A stretch of DNA of 49,593 nucleotides from the NCBI GenBank assembly GCA_964565715.1, contig CAZMGG010000028.1:1-49593 (forward strand), written 5' to 3'. This document shows, in pieces, positions 46,978-49,593 of this stretch. Origin of the DNA: CAZMGG01 sp964565715 (GTDB lineage Bacteria > Planctomycetota > UBA1135 > UBA2386). Made by a program: the position numbers and the translations under genes. Below the pieces are notes generated by a model. That model had not been told where the DNA came from and searched no databases. It was given only the letters and a program-made list of their open reading frames with translations. Every line of letters starts with the position of its first letter. Position 1 is the stretch's first letter.

Positions 46978-47679
46978 TTGCAGGGCGTCTTCATCGCGCT
47001 CATCGCAGTGGTCGTCGTCACGGCGATCGTCGTCGGCCATCTGCAGGCGAAGAAGCGGCGCGAGGAGCTGGCGGCGCTGGCCGACCGGCTCGGCTGGCGG
47101 TTCGATCCCGAGGACGACGCCGATCACGACGACCGCTTCGCCCAGTTCGAGGTGTTCCGGCGCGGGCATTCGCGGCGGGCGTTCAACACCCTGCGCGGCG
47201 ACATCGACGTGTCGGGCCGGCGGCTGCGGGCCCAGGCCGGCGACTTCCGCTACCAGGTGACCCGCAGCAACGGCAAGTCCAGCAGCACCACGACCTACCG
47301 GTTCAGCTACCTGATCGTGCACCTGCCGTGGCGGACGCCGGCGCTGCTGGTGCGGCCCGAGGGCGTGTTCGACAAGGTGGCCGGCGCGTTCGGCTTCGAC
47401 GACATCGACTTCGAGTCCGCCGAGTTCAGCCGGCGTTTCTTCGTGAAGTCGGACGACAAACGGTTCGCCTATGACGTGCTGCACCCGCGGATGATGGAGT
47501 TCCTGCTGGCGGAACGGCCGGCGATGATCGACGTCGAGGCCGGCAAGTGCTGCTTCACCGACGGCAGCCGGCGCTGGCGGCCCGAGCAGTTCGAGGGGCA
47601 GATCGATTTCCTGGACCGCTTCCTCGAGCAATGGCCGCGGCACGTCGTGCAGGACCTGGAGGGCCGCAATGGGACCTGA
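46978..47679 (+). CDS. Single-pass membrane protein preceding lemA, function unknown
   Basis: This is a 233-residue protein starting at TTG 46978, 1 bp after the previous stop. The N-terminal helix VFIALIAVVVVTAIVVGHL anchors it; the rest is a cytoplasmic domain with ELAALADRLGWRFDPEDD, RRAFNTLRGDIDVSGRRLRA, YRFSYLIVHLPWRTPALLVR, FFVKSDDKRFAYDVLHPRMM and FTDGSRRWRPEQFEGQIDFL. I cannot name a family; similar proteins of this layout accompany lemA in several phyla. The end overlaps lemA by 11 bp, so the two are co-translated. Confidence 0.72.
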   Translation: MQGVFIALIAVVVVTAIVVGHLQAKKRREELAALADRLGWRFDPEDDADHDDRFAQFEVFRRGHSRRAFNTLRGDIDVSGRRLRAQAGDFRYQVTRSNGKSSSTTTYRFSYLIVHLPWRTPALLVRPEGVFDKVAGAFGFDDIDFESAEFSRRFFVKSDDKRFAYDVLHPRMMEFLLAERPAMIDVEAGKCCFTDGSRRWRPEQFEGQIDFLDRFLEQWPRHVVQDLEGRNGT

Positions 47680-48229
47680 AGTGATCGTGCCGCTGGCCCT
47701 GGTGGCGGTGGCCCTGCTCTGGCTGATCGTGACCTACAACCGCTTCGTGCGGCTCAAGCTGCACGTGCGCGAGAGCTGGGCCGACATCGATGTCGAGCTG
47801 AAGCGCCGCTATGAGCTGATCCCGAACCTGGTGGCGACGGTGAAGGGCTATGCCGCCCACGAGAAGGACGTGCTGGAGCGGGTGATCGCGCTGCGCAACC
47901 AGGCCGCCGGCAATCATGGCCGCGCCGACAGCCAGGCCCGCGACGAGAACGCGCTGCTGCTGGGCATGAAGCAGCTGTTCGCGGTGGCCGAGGCGTATCC
48001 GCAGCTCGAGTCCGACGCGAACTTCCGCGCGCTGCAGGAGGAGCTGGCGGTGACCGAGGATCGCATCGCCGCGGCGCGGCGGTTCTACAACGGCAACGTC
48101 CGCGACCTGCGCAACCTGCGCGAGTCGTTCCCGACCAGCCTGGTGGCGGGCATGGCCGGGGCCGAGGAACCGGCGTTCTTCGAGTTGGACGACGCTGCCG
48201 AGCGGGTGGTGCCGCGGGTGCAGGTGTAG
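47669..48229 (+). CDS. lemA: LemA family protein
   Basis: This is a 186-residue protein, normal length, starting at ATG 47669 inside the previous gene. N-terminal helix (VPLALVAVALLWLIVTY) then the LemA signature NRFVRLKLHVRESWADIDVE, LKRRYELIPNLVATVKGYAA and HEKDVLERVIALRNQ, followed by AYPQLESDANFRALQEELAV and IAAARRFYNGNVRDLRNLRE. LemA proteins are membrane-anchored coiled-coil proteins of unclear role, usually next to another membrane protein, as here. Confidence 0.95.
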   Translation: MGPEVIVPLALVAVALLWLIVTYNRFVRLKLHVRESWADIDVELKRRYELIPNLVATVKGYAAHEKDVLERVIALRNQAAGNHGRADSQARDENALLLGMKQLFAVAEAYPQLESDANFRALQEELAVTEDRIAAARRFYNGNVRDLRNLRESFPTSLVAGMAGAEEPAFFELDDAAERVVPRVQV

Positions 48230-48306
48230 CGGAGCCGAGGCTCGCGCGCGCCGGGCGGGAACCGTAGATAGACGTCCCGCGCGGTCCGCCGCGTCGCCCA
48301 GGTCGC

Positions 48307-49593
48307 ATGTCGCGCAGCGTCTCTCTCCTGCCTCTCCGCTGGATCCGCCAGGCCGTGTTCGGCGCGGCGGCGGCGTTGTGCGTGGGGCCCGGCGGCGCGG
48401 TGGCGCAGGAGGCGCCCGCCGGCCTCACCGACGGCGAGGCGGCGGTGCGCTGGGTGGCCGGAAGGCCCATGCTGCGGGCGACCCTGCAGGCCGGCGAGCG
48501 GGTCTACTTCTGCCACCTGCTGCTGGACCTGAGCGCGCGGCGGGGCCTGTTCCTGCACGAGAACGCCGGGGGTTCGCTGCGGAGCGAGAGCGCCGACGTC
48601 GATCTCGGCGGCATCCGGCTGCGCGACGTGCCGTTCGCCGCGCGCCGCGACACCTGGCTGGAAGGGCTGACCGCGCGCTTCGCCACGGAACTGCAGCAGG
48701 TGCCGGTGGCGGGGATCCTGGGCCTCGGCGCCCTGCCGGCCGGGGATCTGGTGCTGGACGGGCCGGGCGGTGCTTTGCGGCTGCGGCCGGCTTCGGGTCC
48801 GGGCAGCGAGGCGCCGCCGGTGTCGCCGATGCTGGCGGTGGTGCCCCTGCTCGGCGATCCGGGCCGCGATGGGCTGCTGCTGCAAGCGGACCTCGGCGCC
48901 GACGTGCGGGCGCGCCTGCGGCTGCACACGCGTGATCCGTTCGGCTGGCTCAGCCCCGAACTCTGCCGCCAGGCGGGCCACGCCGATGGCGTGCTCCGGC
49001 AGGCGCGGCTCGGGCCGCACCTCGATGCGGCGCGGTTTGCGCCGTTCCGGCCGCTGCGCAGCGAGGCCGGCGACCAGGGCGGCATCGGCGGCGCGGTGCT
49101 GCAGCAGTGGGTGCTGACGATCCAGCGTGACGCCGGCCGCCTGCTGATCGAACATCCGGCGGATGCGGCCTATCCGTCCACCGAGGCGGCCTTCTACCGG
49201 GCCCGCTACGGCGATCCGGGGCCCTCTGGCCTGCAGGCCTTCCTGGTCGCGCATCCGGACGCGCCCGAGGCCGGCGAAGCCGCCGCCGAGCTGATGGAGC
49301 GGCTCGGCGACGCGCGCGATCCGACCGCCCTGGAGGTCGCGGCGTTGGCGTCGATCCGGGCCGCGCCGGCGAACGGCAAGGGCACCGCGGCCCTGGCGGC
49401 GCTGGATCGGATGCCCGACGCGCTCGAACTGGCGGCGGTGCGGCGGACGATCGCCGAGGCGGGGCTGGTGGACGCGCGCGCCGACCAGGACGGCAACGCG
49501 GTGCACCGGCTGCGCCTCGAACTGGGCCGGCTGCTGTTGCGCGAGAAGGACCTGCCGGCGGCCCGGCGTCACCTGCTGGCCGCCGTGTTCGGC
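48307..49593 (+). CDS. Secreted aspartyl-protease-like protein (3' truncated by window)
   Basis: The frame is open from ATG 48307 to the last base, 429 codons without a stop, so the C-terminus is missing. A signal peptide (QAVFGAAAALCVGPGGAVAQ) is followed by a beta-rich domain: FCHLLLDLSARRGLFLHENA, VDLGGIRLRDVPFAARRDTW, and VPVAGILGLGALPAGDLVLD. The positions recall retropepsin-like domains, but the usual D-T/S-G is D-L-S, so catalysis by that route is doubtful. From about residue 310 the sequence is helical and TPR-like (AFLVAHPDAPEAGEAAAELM). The fold is inference; no function is assigned. Confidence 0.65.
   Translation, partial: MSRSVSLLPLRWIRQAVFGAAAALCVGPGGAVAQEAPAGLTDGEAAVRWVAGRPMLRATLQAGERVYFCHLLLDLSARRGLFLHENAGGSLRSESADVDLGGIRLRDVPFAARRDTWLEGLTARFATELQQVPVAGILGLGALPAGDLVLDGPGGALRLRPASGPGSEAPPVSPMLAVVPLLGDPGRDGLLLQADLGADVRARLRLHTRDPFGWLSPELCRQAGHADGVLRQARLGPHLDAARFAPFRPLRSEAGDQGGIGGAVLQQWVLTIQRDAGRLLIEHPADAAYPSTEAAFYRARYGDPGPSGLQAFLVAHPDAPEAGEAAAELMERLGDARDPTALEVAALASIRAAPANGKGTAALAALDRMPDALELAAVRRTIAEAGLVDARADQDGNAVHRLRLELGRLLLREKDLPAARRHLLAAVFG

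Overview
The window is high-GC bacterial chromosome (about 70% G+C by eye) densely packed with protein genes. I see no rRNA, tRNA, CRISPR array, transposase or phage gene, and no gene-free stretch above 300 bp. It most likely comes from a planctomycete, possibly one of the high-GC Poly30/Pla163-like lineages. The reasons are secreted proteins ending in a GCxG...LPLDL..[FY]GMPGC module that I know from such genomes, a G8/CEMIP-type surface protein, signal peptidase I with a large insert, and many GTG/TTG starts with ATGA/GTGA overlaps. This assignment is inference.

Layout. 1-3.8 kb: two secreted proteins (a 5'-truncated G8/parallel-beta-helix protein and a Kelch-like protein) whose middle part is visibly less GC-rich than the rest. 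3.8-5.9 kb (minus): ApbE-DUF2271 flavin transferase fusion and a PepSY membrane protein. 6.0-7.8 kb: a membrane-anchored protein, a TIM-barrel isomerase and a small CxxC protein. 7.9-14.7 kb: a heavy-metal RND efflux operon (small His-rich protein, outer-membrane factor, membrane fusion protein, permease, lipoprotein). 14.7-20.1 kb: HPt protein, isopropylmalate-synthase-like enzyme, aspartokinase, a TlpA-like protein lacking its first active-site Cys, and an unrecognised helical protein. 20.3-23.9 kb: a translationally coupled trio of signal peptidase I with a large insert, CPBP protease, and a secreted CBM9/beta-lactamase-fold-like protein. 24-28 kb: histone H1-like DNA-binding protein, class IV aminotransferase, purF, DUF4143 ATPase. 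28-32 kb: glycosyltransferase, O-methyltransferase, pyrE, flavin reductase-like protein, and a nucleotidyltransferase-nitroreductase fusion ended by an in-frame TGA beyond which the nitroreductase tail continues. 32-36 kb: two tandem outer-membrane paralogues, a solute-binding lipoprotein, and a secreted protein with the conserved C-terminal module. 36-40 kb: PLP synthesis operon (pdxR, pdxS, pdxT) with a coupled DapB/Ord-like dehydrogenase. 40-44.6 kb (minus): a copper locus (multicopper oxidase, orphan outer-membrane factor, lipoprotein, protein with three Cys-Pro motifs, small Cys-rich secreted protein). 44.7-49.6 kb: carboxypeptidase-regulatory-repeat protein, HExxH peptidase, membrane protein, LemA, and a 3'-truncated secreted protein.

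The two metal loci look functionally linked. Each begins with a small secreted Cys/His-rich protein of similar plan, and the second carries an outer-membrane factor without its own RND pump. The most unusual items are the signal peptidase/CPBP/CBM9 trio, the TGA-interrupted fusion protein, and the small secreted family shared by the metal loci.
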